Assembly (NCBI RefSeq): GCF_009928485.1
Contig: NZ_JAABNP010000030.1
Coordinates: 1 to 64,000, forward strand
From: Clostridium sp. C2-6-12
GTDB lineage: Bacteria; Bacillota; Clostridia; Clostridiales; Clostridiaceae
DNA length: 64,000 nucleotides
Direction: 5' to 3'
Shown here: positions 49,537 to 58,465 of the stretch, piece after piece
Numbering within the stretch: the first letter of the stretch is position 1
How the letters are laid out: each line of letters starts with the position of its first letter
Notes under the pieces: generated by a model
What the model saw: only the letters and a program-made list of their open reading frames with translations
Databases searched by the model: none
What the model was told of the DNA's origin: nothing
Position numbers and translations under genes: made by a program

Positions 49537-51444
49537 CTAGACTTCTATGAACATACCTTTTTCTTCACTACATAAAGGGCAAGTCCATTCTTCTGGTAGA
49601 TTTTCAAATAATGTACCTGGTGCAATTTCTCCTTCTGGATCTCCAACTCCTGGGTCATATTCATAGCCACAGCCATTACAAACATAATGTTTCCATGTTG
49701 GAGTAACCTTCTTAGGAATAGCTCTCTTCATTTTCTTCATTGGTGGAGCTTCTTTCTTTGGTTCTCCATTGTCTAAAGCAGCAGTAAGTAAAGGAAGGAT
49801 TTCCTTTAGGTCTCCAACTATACCATAATCCGCATTTTTAAATATTTTTGCATTAGGATTTATATTTATAGCTACTATTGTAGAAGCATCTTTTATACCT
49901 TTTAAATGCTGACCAGCTCCTGAAATACCGCAAGCAATATAAAGATTTCCACTAAACTTTTGACCTGACATACCTACATAACGATTTAGTGGTAAATATT
50001 TTAGTGTTTCAGCTACAGGACGAGAACATCCAACTGTTGCACCAGCTTGTTCTGCTAAGTCCTCTATAAGCATCATATTTTCCTTTTCTCCTATTCCAAG
50101 ACCTGCACTTACAACCCTTTCAGCCTTATTTATAGGTGTATTCATAGGTATTCCCACAGTAAAATCATAGCCATCTGCCTTTAGAGCCTCAACAAGACTA
50201 TTAACTTTCTCTTCTGAAGTTCCTTGCTTAAAGATAATATTTTTACGATATCCTGTTGCAGGTTCTTTCTTAGACGCACTAATTGGAGCTTCATTCTTAG
50301 GCATTTTGCCAATAATATGTGCAGCAATAACTACACGTTGAATCTCATTAGTACCTTCATATATTGTACAAATCTTAGCATCTCTATAAGCACGTTCTAC
50401 TTCCATACCTTTCAAATAACCGCTTCCACCGAATATTTGAAGAGCATCGTTTACAATTTCTAAACATACATCAGATGCATATTGTTTTGCCATGGCAGCT
50501 TCCATACTATATGGTTCATGATTTCCTTTAAGCTCTGCTGCACTGTAAATAAGCAATCTGGCTGCTCTAAGTTTTGTAGCCATATCAGCTAGTTTAAATG
50601 AAATAGCTTGTTGCTGGCAGATAGGTTTCCCAAATTGAACTCTTTCTTTTGAATATGCTAATGCATTTTCATATGCACCTTGAGCTATACCTAGTGCTTG
50701 AGCTGCTATACCAATACGACCTCCATCTAAAGTTGACATTGCAATCTTAAAGCCATCCCCTTCTTTACCTAATAGGTTTTCCTTAGGGATTTTTACCTCA
50801 TTAAAAATCAATTCTGCAGTAGCAGAAGAACGAATTCCCATCTTATCGTAATGTTTTCCAAAGGTAAAGCCCTCTGTTCCCTTTTCTACAATAAAAGCAC
50901 TAATACCTTTTGTCCCAATATCAGGTGTAGTTACTGCAAATACAATGTAAATATCAGCTTCACCGCCATTGGTTATGAATATTTTTTCACCATTTATTAC
51001 ATAATGATCTCCATCTAAAACAGCAGTAGTTTCTGTACCTCCAGCATCACTACCTGCGTTTTCTTCTGTAAGACCAAATGCACCCAGTTTTTCTCCTTTT
51101 GCTAGTGGAACTAAATATTTTTTCTTTTGTTCTTCTGTTCCATAGGCAGCAATAGGATATGTACCTAAGGATGTATGAGCAGAAAGTATAACGCCTGTAC
51201 CTCCATCAACTCTTGATAATTCTTCAACTGCAATTGCATAACTGATTACATCTAAACCAGCACCGCCATACTCCTTAGAATATGGAATTCCCATAATGCC
51301 CAAATCAGCCATCTTTTCAACTATTTCTGAAGGAAATTTATTTTCCTGATCCAACATAAAGGCAATTGGTTTAACTTCTTCTTCAGCAAAACCTCTTATT
51401 TTCATTCTCAAATTTTCATGTTCTTCTCTAGTTTTAAAAAACAT
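49537..51444 (-). CDS. acyl-CoA dehydrogenase-EtfA-rubredoxin fusion protein
   Basis: A 635-aa three-part redox protein. Residues 1-about 380 are a full acyl-CoA dehydrogenase (GAFGLTEENAGSDAGGTET, NGEKIFITNGG, RAYRDAKICTIYEGTNEIQR). About 400-565 is the FAD-binding domain of EtfA (VVSAGLGIGEKENM, VGMSGQKFSGNLYIACGISG). The end is rubredoxin (YVCNGCGYEYDPGVGDPEG ... WTCPLCSEEKG), with four cysteines. No EtfB part is present. The start is ATG 51442-51444, 7 nt after GGAGGAGG. The layout suggests electrons flow from acyl-CoA to FAD, EtfA FAD and rubredoxin, then to the flavodiiron protein encoded next. Operator-like repeats overlap the promoter. Confidence 0.93.
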   Translation of the reverse strand: MFFKTREEHENLRMKIRGFAEEEVKPIAFMLDQENKFPSEIVEKMADLGIMGIPYSKEYGGAGLDVISYAIAVEELSRVDGGTGVILSAHTSLGTYPIAAYGTEEQKKKYLVPLAKGEKLGAFGLTEENAGSDAGGTETTAVLDGDHYVINGEKIFITNGGEADIYIVFAVTTPDIGTKGISAFIVEKGTEGFTFGKHYDKMGIRSSATAELIFNEVKIPKENLLGKEGDGFKIAMSTLDGGRIGIAAQALGIAQGAYENALAYSKERVQFGKPICQQQAISFKLADMATKLRAARLLIYSAAELKGNHEPYSMEAAMAKQYASDVCLEIVNDALQIFGGSGYLKGMEVERAYRDAKICTIYEGTNEIQRVVIAAHIIGKMPKNEAPISASKKEPATGYRKNIIFKQGTSEEKVNSLVEALKADGYDFTVGIPMNTPINKAERVVSAGLGIGEKENMMLIEDLAEQAGATVGCSRPVAETLKYLPLNRYVGMSGQKFSGNLYIACGISGAGQHLKGIKDASTIVAININPNAKIFKNADYGIVGDLKEILPLLTAALDNGEPKKEAPPMKKMKRAIPKKVTPTWKHYVCNGCGYEYDPGVGDPEGEIAPGTLFENLPEEWTCPLCSEEKGMFIEV

Positions 51445-51486
51445 AAACATACCTCCTCCATCAACCTATTTAACTCGCATTTCAAA

Positions 51487-51505
51487 TGTATACCCTTAAG
51501 GTACA
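51487..51505. promoter_or_regulatory. inverted repeat 1 upstream of the fusion gene
   Basis: TGTATACCCTTAAGGTACA: TACC and GGTA arms around CTTAA. It lies just downstream of the predicted start of transcription and shares the TATACC/GGTATA half-site with the repeat at 51514-51532. Confidence 0.55.
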
Positions 51506-51512
51506 CATTAAT

Positions 51513-51540
51513 ATTATACCTCTTCGGTATACTTTTCAAA
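51513..51540 (-). promoter_or_regulatory. promoter with embedded inverted repeat 2
   Basis: On the - strand a TTTGAA/TTGAAA -35 (51534-51540) is 15-16 nt from TATAAT (51513-51518). The spacer holds GTATACC-GAAGA-GGTATAA, an inverted repeat with the same half-sites as repeat 1. A dimeric repressor binding both sites would block the promoter. Confidence 0.55.
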
Positions 51541-51745
51541 TTTATTATATCCTTATTCCTACCATATTAGTTAATAAAATCTTATATATGCTCTTCATGT
51601 AAACGTATATAACTTTTTTCTTTCATTAGCTATTAATAACTCACTTTTTCGTAGATAAAGAAAAAATATTATTAAAATCTAATAATTATCTATTTAAAAA
51701 TTAAGTTTACTTTATTATATACTTCATATAAAAATTAAGAACAAA

Positions 51746-51783
51746 GAAAAAGTGCATTATCCCTAAAGATAAGCACTTTTTCT
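51746..51783 (-). terminator. terminator of the amino-acid permease gene
   Basis: AGAAAAAGTGC and GCACTTTTTCT pair, with inner TTATC/GATAA. A T-run follows on the - strand. The remaining 51541-51745 is AT-rich with no ORF. Confidence 0.85.
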
Positions 51784-51818
51784 AAAATTATTATTTTTGC
51801 TTTGCATTTAAATATATC

Positions 51819-53213
51819 TTATGCTATATCACTTTCAGCATCTTCTTCATTTGTCTTCTTTGTCTTAAGTACTTTATAAATAACCCCAAGAATTATAAAC
51901 CATGCTGGTGTTACAAATAAAGCTACTCGAGTTTCCTCATTTAGTGCCAATACAACTATAATAAAAGCAAAAAATCCTAAAATCAAATAGTTCATTAATG
52001 GATATAGTGGCATTTTAAATTTACTCTTTTCAGCTAGTTTGGGATTTACCTTACGATATTTCATATGACAAACAACAATTATTGCCCAAATATAGATAAA
52101 ACAAAAAGTTGATATACTTGTAATTAATACAAATACCCCTTCTGGCATAATGAAGTTCAAAATAACTGAAATCAAAATTACAGCTGCTGAAAACATTGTA
52201 GCATTTGAAGGTACTTTATTTGATGTTAATTTCTTCATTGACTCAGGTGCATTATCTTCTTTTGCTAGAGAATAAACCATACGACTTGTGCTAAAAATAG
52301 CGCTATTGCAAGCAGATGCTGCTGAAGTCAATACAACAAAATTTACAATACTTGCTGCAGCTGCTATTCCCACTGCTGCAAACACCTGTACAAATGGACT
52401 CTTATCTGGATTAATTGAATTCCAAGGATATATACTCATAATAACAATAAGTGCACCTATATAAAAGATGATAATTCTAATTGGAATATTATTGATTGCC
52501 TTTGGAATAACACGTTCTGGATCTTCTGTTTCACCTGCTGTAAGCCCTACTAATTCAATTCCTGCAAATGCAAATACAACCATTTGGAAGGAAAGTATAA
52601 AACCACTTAATCCATTTGGAAATAAACCACCATGACTCCAAAGATTTGTAAAGCTTGATGTACCAGCATCTGTAGAAAATCCTCTTATAATCATAAAAGT
52701 GCCGATTATAATTAAGGATAAAATCGCAACGACCTTAATTAAAGCAAACCAAAATTCCATTTCCCCAAACAACTTTACTGCTGCCATATTCATAACTAAT
52801 AAAATTATTAATACAATAAGACTTGGAATCCATTGAGGAACACTTGGAAGCCAGTATTGTATGTAAAGTCCTGCTGCTGTTAAATCAGCCATGCCAACTG
52901 AAATCCAGCAGAACCAATATGTCCAACCAGTAACAAATGCTGCTCCATTTCCTAAATAATCATATACGAAATCCACAAAAGAATGATAATTTAAGTTGGA
53001 AAGTAGCAATTCTCCAAGAGCACGCATAATGAAAAAACAAATTACGCCTGTAATAATATAAGCAAATAAAATAGAAGGACCTGCTAAATGAATCGATCTG
53101 CCTGAACCAAGAAATAATCCAGTACCAATTGCACCTCCAATAGCAAGTAATTGAACATGCCGATTTTTTAATCCCCTCGATAAATTTTCTTTCTCTGATG
53201 TTAATTGATCCAT
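51819..53213 (-). CDS. amino-acid permease (APC/AAT family)
   Basis: A 464-aa transporter with 12 predicted helices, of the amino-acid transporter subfamily (AroP/GabP/ProY-like). Diagnostic are the N-terminal LKNRHVQLLAIGGAIGTGLF with the GSG motif, FAGIELVGLTAGETEDPERV in helix 6 and SACNSAIFSTSRMVYSLAKE. GGAGGG precedes the ATG. It is a proton-coupled importer of a neutral or aromatic amino acid; specificity is not visible. Single-gene unit with its own terminator. The upstream region shows no T-box or lysine riboswitch features that I can identify. Confidence 0.9.
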   Translation of the reverse strand: MDQLTSEKENLSRGLKNRHVQLLAIGGAIGTGLFLGSGRSIHLAGPSILFAYIITGVICFFIMRALGELLLSNLNYHSFVDFVYDYLGNGAAFVTGWTYWFCWISVGMADLTAAGLYIQYWLPSVPQWIPSLIVLIILLVMNMAAVKLFGEMEFWFALIKVVAILSLIIIGTFMIIRGFSTDAGTSSFTNLWSHGGLFPNGLSGFILSFQMVVFAFAGIELVGLTAGETEDPERVIPKAINNIPIRIIIFYIGALIVIMSIYPWNSINPDKSPFVQVFAAVGIAAAASIVNFVVLTSAASACNSAIFSTSRMVYSLAKEDNAPESMKKLTSNKVPSNATMFSAAVILISVILNFIMPEGVFVLITSISTFCFIYIWAIIVVCHMKYRKVNPKLAEKSKFKMPLYPLMNYLILGFFAFIIVVLALNEETRVALFVTPAWFIILGVIYKVLKTKKTNEEDAESDIA

Positions 53214-53629
53214 ACTATCCCTCCATCTTAGTTAAAACACTTTAAATCTCATTTATCTAAAAGTATTTTGTCATTGGCTTATCACCATAGTCATTATTAC
53301 TCTGGTGATATAAAATTTAATTTTTACTGTTAAATATTAATACATTTTTAACAAAGTTTCAATGTTTTCTTTATTTTTATACGAATTTTATATTAAAACA
53401 AAAGTTATTTTGTCATAATATTTTCCTAAAAATTATTTTTTATTCCTCAAAATACTATTTCCTAATATTTTATTTTCTTATTCTTCAACGACTTTTACCA
53501 GTTTTGTTTGTATTATATATTGGACTAATTTCTATAGCTTTAAGCCATACTTCGAAATATATATATTTACAATAAAAAAATCGTAAATTCAATTTTTTTG
53601 AATTGTACGATTTAAATTTTTATGATCTT
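53214..53629. other. 416-nt intergenic region
   Basis: It holds the GGDEF-gene terminator and a hairpin ATCACC/GGTGAT at about 53280-53309. Otherwise AT-rich; no ORF or riboswitch recognised. Confidence 0.5.
53578..53613 (-). terminator. terminator of the GGDEF gene
   Basis: AAATCGTAAATTCAA and TTGAATTGTACGATTT pair with one bulge. The - strand continues in a T-run. Confidence 0.85.
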
Positions 53630-54799
53630 TTACGATATTTCAAGCTTTTCGTTATATATAGTAAATCGGTTTTTTCCATTTTCTTTTGACAAATAGAGAG
53701 CTTCATCTGATTTTTCAATTAAAGCCTCTACAGTATTTCCATCATTAGGGTAAAAAGCAATTCCAATACTTGCAGATATTTTAACTTCAATATTATTCCC
53801 TATATATTTAGCATTAAGATTATCACATAGAAGCCTTAACTTTTCTTTAATTAGAGATATTGATAAACTTGGATTAAAAACACAGAATTCATCTCCACCA
53901 AATCTTGAAACTATAGTTTCTGATCCATTAAACACATCATTTATTTTGTTTGCTGTATCCTTTAATACTTCATCACCTACCATATGACCTAAGTTATCAT
54001 TAACTGCTTTAAAATTATCTAAATCAATAAATATAAAGGTGCATGTACTTTCTTTATTCTCTTTAATGAATTTTTTAACTTTTTCGTAAAAGGCTGACTT
54101 GTTATACAATTCTGTTAATTGATCATACTCTGATTTTAGCTTTAAAAGAGAAAATTCTTTAACTATATGATCAATATCCGTAATTTTCCCGATAACTCTA
54201 ACTATTTTACCATTTCTTTGTATGTAATTAAGCTTTATTTCACACCATATGTATTCTCTATTTTTTTTCATTAATCTTATTTGTTTTATAATAGATTGTT
54301 TATTAAAGGCCTTCATGTCATCAAATATTTTATTAATTAACTCTTTATCCTCAGGATGTATTTTTAAATCTTTTAATATATTTTTATTATAATTTTGAAC
54401 ATTAAAGGTCCATCCAAATTTTTCTTCAAATTTAGACGAACTTATTACTTTCTCATCAATTAAATCAAAATCAAAGATAATATCATTTAATTGTTCAACC
54501 ACAATATGGTATCGCTCCCTCTCAAGATCTAAATCTTTTAAATATTTTTTTTGCTCTTTTGCTTTTACAATAAAGCAATAAAAAGCATCTAAGAGTGAAA
54601 TTAATACTATTCCTCCTACAATCAATAATATGTTCTTATATTCACTTAATATATAATTACTTAAATTCAAAAACTTTTCTAATGGCGTGGTTTCATTAAT
54701 ATTATTTTTAACTTCAGCAAATACCTTTATATTATCAATAAAACTAAAGGCTATGGATAGACTGAATAAATAAAATATCTTTTTTATATTTTTTCTCAT
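53630..54799 (-). CDS. membrane-bound PAS-GGDEF diguanylate cyclase
   Basis: A 389-aa protein with an N-terminal signal-anchor helix, a short extracytoplasmic loop and a second transmembrane helix (ILLIVGGIVLISLLDAFYCF). A PAS domain follows (about 110-220; LNDIIFDFDLIDEKVISSSK), then a GGDEF domain (about 225-389) with an intact SRFGGDEFCVF active loop. It should make c-di-GMP. The RxxD product-inhibition site expected five residues before GGDEF is absent (ETIVSR), so feedback control is probably lost. The start is ATG 54797-54799 with GAGGTGA 5 nt upstream; 29 upstream in-frame codons are excluded. Confidence 0.9.
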   Translation of the reverse strand: MRKNIKKIFYLFSLSIAFSFIDNIKVFAEVKNNINETTPLEKFLNLSNYILSEYKNILLIVGGIVLISLLDAFYCFIVKAKEQKKYLKDLDLERERYHIVVEQLNDIIFDFDLIDEKVISSSKFEEKFGWTFNVQNYNKNILKDLKIHPEDKELINKIFDDMKAFNKQSIIKQIRLMKKNREYIWCEIKLNYIQRNGKIVRVIGKITDIDHIVKEFSLLKLKSEYDQLTELYNKSAFYEKVKKFIKENKESTCTFIFIDLDNFKAVNDNLGHMVGDEVLKDTANKINDVFNGSETIVSRFGGDEFCVFNPSLSISLIKEKLRLLCDNLNAKYIGNNIEVKISASIGIAFYPNDGNTVEALIEKSDEALYLSKENGKNRFTIYNEKLEIS

Positions 54800-55021
54800 A
54801 ATCTTCACCTCATAAATTATTAATTGAATATCGTTATCAATTAATTGCTTCCTTTTCATTTTATACAATGTTTGAAATAAAATCAACTCATAATTTTTTT
54901 AGCATAGAAACCATTTTACCATGTACAAAAAGCCCTAGCTCCATTAACATCTTCTATTAAACTAGCTCTAACTGAAGGTGAAATCATAATATTTTCTTTA
55001 TTATTACAATATTGTTAAAGC
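54800..55021. other. intergenic region between divergent GGDEF and gldA genes
   Basis: AT-rich, no ORF or hairpin of note. The gldA promoter follows at 55022. Confidence 0.5.
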
Positions 55022-55050
55022 TTTACCCACTTATTTATAAGTGCTATAAT
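55022..55050 (+). promoter_or_regulatory. gldA promoter with palindromic spacer
   Basis: TTTACC (55022-55027), 17 nt, TATAAT (55045-55050). The spacer is CACTTATTTATAAGTG (55028-55043), a perfect 7-bp inverted repeat around TT. A regulator bound there would sit between -35 and -10. Confidence 0.7.
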
Positions 55051-55102
55051 TTTAATGTAATGGTTTAAAAGTATACATCAAAAGGTTTGGGAGGGATTAT
55101 TT

Positions 55103-56200
55103 ATGGCAAAAATTATGATAGCACCTAGTAAATACATCCAAGGTAATGGAGAATTAGCAAATATTGCTGAATATGTTTCTGTACTTGGTGAAAAAGCCTT
55201 ATGTTTAATTAGTGGAAGTGGGTTAAAAAGAGTTCAAGGAATCCTTGATAAAAGTTTTCAATCAAAAAATATGACAGTAAAGTATGATTCCTTTAACGGG
55301 GAATGTTCTATGACAGAAGTAAACCGTATCATTAAAATTTGTGATGAAAATCAATTAACTGTCTTAATAGGTATCGGTGGCGGCAAAATCATAGATACCA
55401 TTAAAGCAGTTGGATATTATAAAAATCTTCCTGTAGTAATAGTACCTACTATAGCTGCTACTGATGCTCCTTGCAGTGCTTTATCAGTTATATACTCTGA
55501 AGAAGGTGTCTTTGAAAAATATTTATTTTTAAAGCAAAATCCTAATATTGTATTAGTTGATACTGGTATTATAGCTAAAGCACCAGTTCGTTTATTAGTT
55601 TCTGGTATGGGTGATGCCTTAGCAACATATTTTGAAGCAAGAGCTTGTGCTAAATCCAATGCTGGAACCTGTGCCTTTGGCACTACTACTATGTCAGCTC
55701 AAGCCTTGGCTAAATTATGTTTCGATACATTAATTAAAGAAGGATATAAAGCTAAACTAGCTGTAGAAGAAGGTGTCTGCACTCAAGCTGTAGAAAAAAT
55801 AGTAGAAGCTAACACTCTTTTAAGTGGTCTTGGTTTTGAAAGTGGTGGTCTTGCTGCTGCTCATGCTATCCATAATGGTTTAACGATCTTACCAGCATGT
55901 CATCACATGTATCATGGTGAAAAAGTTGCTTTTGGTACCTTAACTCAATTAGTTCTTGAAAATGCTCCACTGGAAGAAATTGAACAAGTAATAGATTTCT
56001 GTATTTGCGTTGGACTTCCAATTACATTAAAGCAATTAGGCATTAAAGAAATTAAACCCGAAGAAATTATGGAAGTAGCTAAAACTGCTGCTTCAAAAGA
56101 TGAAACAATACACAATATGCCTTTTAAAGTAACTGTCGAAGATGTTTATGCAGCTATATTAACAGCTGATAAATTAGGAAGAGATTATGTATTAGAGTAA
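55103..56200 (+). CDS. gldA: glycerol dehydrogenase
   Basis: A 365-aa NAD-dependent, zinc-containing glycerol dehydrogenase (iron-containing alcohol dehydrogenase superfamily) that oxidises glycerol to dihydroxyacetone. The NAD site is LIGIGGGKIIDTIKA plus VPTIAATDAPCSALSV. The metal ligands are in VSGMGDALATYFEARA (Asp), LAAAHAIHNG (His) and HMYHGEKVAFG (His). Full family length. GGGAGGG precedes the ATG. It is the only large single + strand gene in its neighbourhood and has its own promoter and terminator. No dihydroxyacetone kinase is nearby. Confidence 0.95.
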   Translation: MAKIMIAPSKYIQGNGELANIAEYVSVLGEKALCLISGSGLKRVQGILDKSFQSKNMTVKYDSFNGECSMTEVNRIIKICDENQLTVLIGIGGGKIIDTIKAVGYYKNLPVVIVPTIAATDAPCSALSVIYSEEGVFEKYLFLKQNPNIVLVDTGIIAKAPVRLLVSGMGDALATYFEARACAKSNAGTCAFGTTTMSAQALAKLCFDTLIKEGYKAKLAVEEGVCTQAVEKIVEANTLLSGLGFESGGLAAAHAIHNGLTILPACHHMYHGEKVAFGTLTQLVLENAPLEEIEQVIDFCICVGLPITLKQLGIKEIKPEEIMEVAKTAASKDETIHNMPFKVTVEDVYAAILTADKLGRDYVLE

Positions 56201-56275
56201 TATTTTTGTGTTAGTAACATATTAAAATTTTTATCAAATAATCTATTTATTATAAACTAAAACTGTTTTATTTTA

Positions 56276-56305
56276 GCCAGCGTATTAAACGCTGGCCTTC
56301 ATTTT
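56276..56305 (+). terminator. terminator of gldA
   Basis: GCCAGCGT (56276-56283) pairs with ACGCTGGC (56289-56296), followed by CTTCATTTT. Confidence 0.88.
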
Positions 56306-56323
56306 AACATAAAAATTATACAT

Positions 56324-56368
56324 AAGTAAAAATAAGAGCTTACATTACATAAGCTCTTATTTTTACTT
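56324..56368. terminator. terminator of msrB (bidirectional)
   Basis: AAGTAAAAATAAGAGCTT (56324-56341) and AAGCTCTTATTTTTACTT (56351-56368) form an exact 18-bp stem with a 9-nt loop. Confidence 0.88.
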
Positions 56369-56383
56369 AATATTTGTCTCCAC

Positions 56384-56836
56384 TTAAACACCTAATTTAT
56401 CTAAATATTCTTCATAGCCTAATTCCTTCATTTTATCCATAGGAATAAATTTAAGTGCCGCTGAATTAATACAATATCTTAATCCACCTGCCTCTATTGG
56501 TCCGTCATTAAATACATGTCCTAGATGAGCATCTCCTACATTGCTTCTTACCTCTGTTCTTACCATACCATGACTTTTATCTACTTTTTCTTTAATGACC
56601 TTTCTTGTTATTGGCTTTGAAAAAGCGGGCCATCCGCAGCCAGACTCAAACTTATCAGAGGAAATAAATAAAGGCTCTCCTGTTGTTATATCTACATAAA
56701 TTCCTTTTTCATAAAAATCATTAAATTCATTATTATAAGGTGGCTCTGTAGCATTTTCCTGGGTTACTCTATATTGTAATTCTGTTAAATTTTCTTTTAA
56801 TTCTTCTCCTGATTTTTTAACATATTTTTCATCCAT
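56384..56836 (-). CDS. msrB: peptide methionine (R)-S-oxide reductase
   Basis: A 150-aa MsrB that repairs R-methionine sulfoxide in proteins. The catalytic cysteine is Cys122 in [14 protein letters not shown], and a second cysteine (Cys67) is in [12 protein letters not shown]. The four CxxC zinc cysteines of one MsrB class are absent ([12 protein letters not shown]), so it is the zinc-free form. GGGAGGT precedes the ATG. It follows larA by 73 nt on the same strand. With the nearby flavodiiron and ferritin-like proteins it fits oxidative-stress defence. Confidence 0.94.
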   Translation of the reverse strand: MDEKYVKKSGEELKENLTELQYRVTQENATEPPYNNEFNDFYEKGIYVDITTGEPLFISSDKFESGCGWPAFSKPITRKVIKEKVDKSHGMVRTEVRSNVGDAHLGHVFNDGPIEAGGLRYCINSAALKFIPMDKMKELGYEEYLDKLGV

Positions 56837-56909
56837 TCTATTACCTCCCTAAGACCAATTATAAATATAATTCCTCATTTAATTATATTATAACCATACA
56901 ATATATAAA

Positions 56910-58202
56910 TTATTTTACCACTTTTGGAAGTGTGCTAGCCCCATGAGGCATAAGATTAATTGTAATCTTATTACCTTTATCCTTATAGGCTATTTCAAGA
57001 GCCTCTTCTAAGGTTTTAGTCAAAATAATCTTTGTATTCTTAAGCAAAGCAGGATCAATTTCTGAAACTAAAATCAATTTATACTTTTCTCCAGTTTCAC
57101 AGAAAAAATATCCAACATATTTTGAAATAGTATAATTTGCTCTAAGATCTTTTTCCCTATCAAGCATATTATCAAAGTTTAATATCATATCATTTATATC
57201 TTTAACTTCACCAATACCTTCATTGCACTTAGCAAGAACTATAATAGTCCCACCATCTACAACTGCTTCTTTTGCATTTATTAAAGTTTTTATCGATTGA
57301 TATAAATTTATATCCTTGGGAGCTCCTCCTGCACTTGCTATAACTATGTCAGCTTTCTTTTTTATGTTTACCCCATCAATGCTATCTACAAGTTTTCTTC
57401 CTGCCTCATGAGCTGTTATATAATTTCCTGAAACCGCACCTGCAATATTACCATCTGGCCCCATTACTACATTAAATAAAAAAGAAGGCTTTACCATTGC
57501 TGCCCCTTGAAGCATATCATCATGAACAGGATTATCTATAATGTTACCTGAACATACACAAGCTCTTGTTCCACTTCCAAGACCTTCATTTAAAGAAAGA
57601 GAATGATTTGCAGATATTGTTTTAAATGATGAAATTCCAGGTAGTATAGATTTTTTACCTCCAGACCAGCCTACTAGAAAATGATAAATAATAGCTCCAG
57701 TTAAAACTATATGATCACACTCCATAGCCATTTTATTTACAATAACAGGTGTTCCATAAGTTGTCTCACCTAAATACACCATATTTTCTTCATCAAAGCA
57801 GTCATGATCATGTACTTCAAACCTTTTCGAAAGTTTTTCCCCAAGAAGTATTTCATGCTCTTTTCTTGTATGCTTTCTATGAGTTCCTTGAGCTGATATG
57901 AATAAAATATCTTCATCCTTAACTCCACCAGCATTTAGTTCGTCTACAATTTTATATAAGAATTTATAAGGTTTCTGCCAGCTCCTTGTAATATCTGAAA
58001 TTATAATACAAACTTTTTCCCCTTCTTGTACTATATCTTTAAGCCTTTCACTATCAATAGGATTATTCAGTGCATCTGAGATAATTTCGTCTTCTGTTTT
58101 TTCTTGCTTAAAAGCATTGCTTTCAATTACTTGCAAAAGATTTTCTTCTTCAATAGAAGTCTTCATTGTCCCTTCCCCATAATTCATATAAACTTCTTTC
58201 AT
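56910..58202 (-). CDS. larA: nickel-pincer lactate racemase LarA (or LarA-like 2-hydroxyacid racemase)
   Basis: A 430-aa LarA-family protein that interconverts D- and L-lactate, or another 2-hydroxyacid, using a nickel-pincer nucleotide. Family motifs are visible: IISDITRSWQKP, SAQGTHRKHTRKEHEILLG, FEVHDHDCFDE and GWSGGKKSILPGI, which has the cofactor-binding lysine. GGGAGGG precedes the ATG. The cofactor genes larB, larC and larE are not in this window. Together with the lactate operon 30 kb away it would let the cell use both lactate isomers (inference). Confidence 0.85.
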   Translation of the reverse strand: MKEVYMNYGEGTMKTSIEEENLLQVIESNAFKQEKTEDEIISDALNNPIDSERLKDIVQEGEKVCIIISDITRSWQKPYKFLYKIVDELNAGGVKDEDILFISAQGTHRKHTRKEHEILLGEKLSKRFEVHDHDCFDEENMVYLGETTYGTPVIVNKMAMECDHIVLTGAIIYHFLVGWSGGKKSILPGISSFKTISANHSLSLNEGLGSGTRACVCSGNIIDNPVHDDMLQGAAMVKPSFLFNVVMGPDGNIAGAVSGNYITAHEAGRKLVDSIDGVNIKKKADIVIASAGGAPKDINLYQSIKTLINAKEAVVDGGTIIVLAKCNEGIGEVKDINDMILNFDNMLDREKDLRANYTISKYVGYFFCETGEKYKLILVSEIDPALLKNTKIILTKTLEEALEIAYKDKGNKITINLMPHGASTLPKVVK

Positions 58203-58370
58203 TTAATAGCCCTCCCAGTAATTAAACTATCAACATTTTTAAATATATATTGATAATTTGATAATATATATTGCTTATTTTTAATATAGTACAAATTTTA
58301 TCCATAGTCAACAAATGCATCCAATTAGAGAGCTTAAAAATTAATAAATTGGTAACTGTCACCAAAATTA

Positions 58371-58396
58371 AAACCCTCGAAAGATCGAGGGCTTTA
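58371..58396. terminator. terminator after VOC gene
   Basis: CCCTCGA (58374-58380) pairs with TCGAGGG (58385-58391) around AAGA, with A-run before and CTTTAT after. A GGTAACTGTCACC partial palindrome lies just upstream at 58351-58363. Confidence 0.8.
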
Positions 58397-58465
58397 TCTG
58401 CTTCATAATATAAATCAAATATTTAACTTTAACACAATTAAATTAAAATAAAATAAAAGGCATTA

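Noticed and set aside
46899-51444. One operon from the fusion gene through the aldo/keto reductase
   Set aside because: A 15-bp terminator stem (48121-48177) separates fprA from the aldo/keto reductase, so only the fusion gene and fprA are treated as one unit.
53214-53629. T-box or lysine riboswitch before the amino-acid permease
   Set aside because: No T-box AGGGTGG-type sequence, specifier structure or conserved riboswitch core was found; only simple hairpins.
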